From NCBI GenBank assembly GCA_029865665.1, contig JARXAV010000343.1, positions 1 to 6,266 on the forward strand: a stretch of 6,266 nucleotides of DNA. The letters are read 5' to 3'. This document shows, one piece after another, positions 4,993-6,266 of the stretch. The notes beneath the pieces are model-generated. The model was not told the origin of the DNA. It was given only the letters and a program-made list of their open reading frames with translations, and did no database searches. Both the position numbers and the translations under genes were made by a program. Each line of letters starts with the position of its first letter. The stretch's first letter is position 1. Source of the DNA: Flectobacillus sp. (GTDB lineage: Bacteria; Bacteroidota; Bacteroidia; Cytophagales; Spirosomataceae).

Positions 4993-6266
4993 ATGAAGAA
5001 ACTATTCTTACTCGACGCAATGGCGTTGATTTACCGAGCCCATTTTGCCTTTTCAAAAACTCCTCGTATTTCCTCGAAAGGTCTAAATACGAGTGCTGTC
5101 TTTGGCTTTGCCAATACCCTTTTGGAAGTACTTGCAAAAGAAAACCCAAGCCATATTGGCGTGGCTTTCGATACCCCAAAGCCTACATTTCGCCATATCC
5201 AATATGAGGCTTATAAAGCTCAACGTCCTTCGCAACCCGAAGACATTACGGTCGCTATCCCTTATGTAAAACAATTACTAAAGGCGATGAATATCCCTGT
5301 GTTGATTTTGGATGGCTACGAAGCCGATGATGTAATCGGAACAATTGCCAAGCGAGCTGTGCGTGACCATGAAGACTTTGAAGTCTATATGATGACTCCT
5401 GATAAAGACTATGGACAATTGGTGGAAGAACGTATCAAGATGTACAAACCTGCTCACATGGGCAAAGGGGTAGAAGTCATGGGAGTTCAAGAAATTTGTG
5501 ACCGCTGGGGCATTGATGATGTAATGAAAGTAATTGATATTCTGGGTCTTATGGGAGATGCTTCTGACAATATCCCTGGAATTCCGGGTATTGGAGAAAA
5601 AACTGCTCAGAAATTAATTGAACAATATGGTACGGTTGAAAACCTCATTGCTAATGCCGACCAACTAAAGGGAAAGCAAAAGGAAAACGTGCTACAATAT
5701 GCAGAACAAGGCTTACTTTCTAAGGAATTAGCCACCATTCACTTGGCGGTTCCTGTGCCTTTTGATGAAGAAGATTTACGCATGGGCGAACCGAATCGAG
5801 AAGAATTGTCTGCCTTATTGGATGAACTCGAATTCAGAACGTTACGTCGTCGTTTATTGGGTGAAGAAGCCCCCCAACCCCCAGCGGGGGAGTCTCGTAC
5901 TCCGCAAAAAAGTACCCCGAATTCAGACAAACAGCTTGATATGTTTGCAAGTTTAGTTCCTGAGAAAAAACTTGCTCCTAGCCTTTTCGATGAATTAGAA
6001 CCTTCGTCTGGTTTAACTGCCTACAAAACCATTCATGATACCGTTCATGAATATCATTTGGTTGATAGTCCAGCATTACGTCAATCATTAATTCATTTCT
6101 TGCTCTTGCAAGAAAGCATTTGTTTCGATACCGAAACGACTTCGGTAGATGCCGTAGAAGCAGATTTAGTAGGGCTTTCGTTTGCTTACCGTAAAGGAGA
6201 AGCCTTTTACATTCCGATTCCAGCAGACAGAACTGAAGCTCAAGCGATTGTAGATGAATTTAAGCC
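4993..6266 (+). CDS. polA: DNA polymerase I (3' end beyond the window)
   Basis: An open frame from ATG 4993 runs off the right edge after 424 codons. Pol I removes RNA primers, fills gaps in repair and Okazaki-fragment maturation, and proofreads if its 3'-5' exonuclease is intact. Residues 1 to about 285 are the 5'-3' exonuclease (FEN) domain: LLDAMALIYRAHFAF with Asp8; VAFDTPKPTFRH with Asp60; GYEADD with Glu110, Asp112 and Asp113; TPDKDYGQL with Asp137 and Asp139; GLMGDASDN with Asp189 and Asp192; and the helix-hairpin-helix GIPGIGEKTA (196-205). Residues about 290-340 are a variable linker holding a GC-rich insertion (293-309) and QLDMF (314-318). The 3'-5' exonuclease domain starts about 343 and shows Exo I, FDTETTS, with Asp379 and Glu381 both present, so proofreading is likely. 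The later exonuclease motifs and the polymerase domain lie outside the window. ATG 4993 gives the standard N-terminus without a Shine-Dalgarno sequence. Confidence 0.96.
   Translation, partial: MKKLFLLDAMALIYRAHFAFSKTPRISSKGLNTSAVFGFANTLLEVLAKENPSHIGVAFDTPKPTFRHIQYEAYKAQRPSQPEDITVAIPYVKQLLKAMNIPVLILDGYEADDVIGTIAKRAVRDHEDFEVYMMTPDKDYGQLVEERIKMYKPAHMGKGVEVMGVQEICDRWGIDDVMKVIDILGLMGDASDNIPGIPGIGEKTAQKLIEQYGTVENLIANADQLKGKQKENVLQYAEQGLLSKELATIHLAVPVPFDEEDLRMGEPNREELSALLDELEFRTLRRRLLGEEAPQPPAGESRTPQKSTPNSDKQLDMFASLVPEKKLAPSLFDELEPSSGLTAYKTIHDTVHEYHLVDSPALRQSLIHFLLLQESICFDTETTSVDAVEADLVGLSFAYRKGEAFYIPIPADRTEAQAIVDEFK
5869..5919. repeat. GC-rich palindromic repeat-like insertion inside polA
   Basis: A run of six C, AA, five C, AGC and five G (5870-5890) stands out sharply from the AT-rich gene. 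CCCCC (5878-5882) pairs with GGGGG (5886-5890). Overlapping alternatives follow: GGAGT 5889-5893 with ACTCC 5899-5903, GTACT 5897-5901 with AGTAC 5911-5915, and CGGGG 5885-5889 with CCCCG 5915-5919. It is read in frame as APQPPAGESRTPQK (residues 293-306) in the linker between the two nuclease domains. From memory, CCCCC-AAC-CCCC-GGGGG palindromes of this form recur in Cytophagales-type genomes. That it is such a dispersed element is inference; no second copy occurs in this window. Confidence 0.55.

Noticed and set aside
4940..5490. Open frames on the minus strand opposite the start of polA
   Set aside because: They overlap the clearly conserved FEN domain of PolA, show no motif of their own, and are explained as antisense shadows.
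5739..5956. Open frames on both strands across the GC-rich block in polA
   Set aside because: PolA reads continuously through the region into an intact Exo I motif. The other frames stay open because the C/G runs lack stop codons.
1..6266. CRISPR array, tRNA, rRNA, transposase or toxin-antitoxin pair
   Set aside because: No regularly spaced repeats, cloverleaf, rRNA-like stretch or matching protein was found on either strand.

Overview
The window looks like an ordinary chromosomal stretch from a Bacteroidota bacterium, most likely of the Cytophagales type. The grounds are: AT-rich DNA; no Shine-Dalgarno sequence before any of the five recognisable starts; several matches to the Bacteroidota -7 promoter element TANNTTTG; a BshB1-type bacillithiol deacetylase; a secreted M23-LysM peptidase with a segment I remember from this phylum; and a short GC-rich CCCCC/GGGGG palindrome of a kind I remember as dispersed in such genomes. 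The genus cannot be fixed from the sequence alone.

Layout. Positions 1-610 are almost free of coding sequence. A possible last 13 codons of an upstream gene lie at the left edge, followed by a stretch able to form alternative hairpins (101-179), two candidate trxB promoters (337-368 and 499-534) and a perfect 8-1-8 palindrome (537-553). trxB (thioredoxin reductase, 611-1549, +) follows, then a secreted M23 peptidase with a C-terminal LysM domain (1657-2784, +), closed by a strong hairpin terminator (2812-2847). A 356-base AT-rich gap precedes bshB1 (3204-3923, +). bshB1 converges on pdxH (4008-4652, -), with a 12-bp hairpin (3942-3977) between the two stops. pdxH and polA diverge from a 340-base region holding two 6-nt-spaced inverted repeats, each overlapping a TANNTTTG-like element. 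polA (4993 to the right edge, +) is cut off by the window after 424 codons, early in its 3'-5' exonuclease domain.

How the genes relate. These are housekeeping genes and not one operon. trxB and bshB1 both serve thiol redox balance (thioredoxin recycling and bacillithiol synthesis) but appear to be separate transcription units. PdxH makes the cofactor PLP, the M23-LysM protein probably trims or remodels peptidoglycan outside the inner membrane, and PolA works in repair and Okazaki-fragment maturation.

I found no mobile element with a transposase, no CRISPR array, no tRNA or rRNA, and no convincing new multi-gene system. The points most worth a second look are the GC-rich palindrome read in frame inside the PolA linker, a QLDMF sequence just after it that resembles a beta-clamp-binding motif, and the palindrome in the trxB leader.
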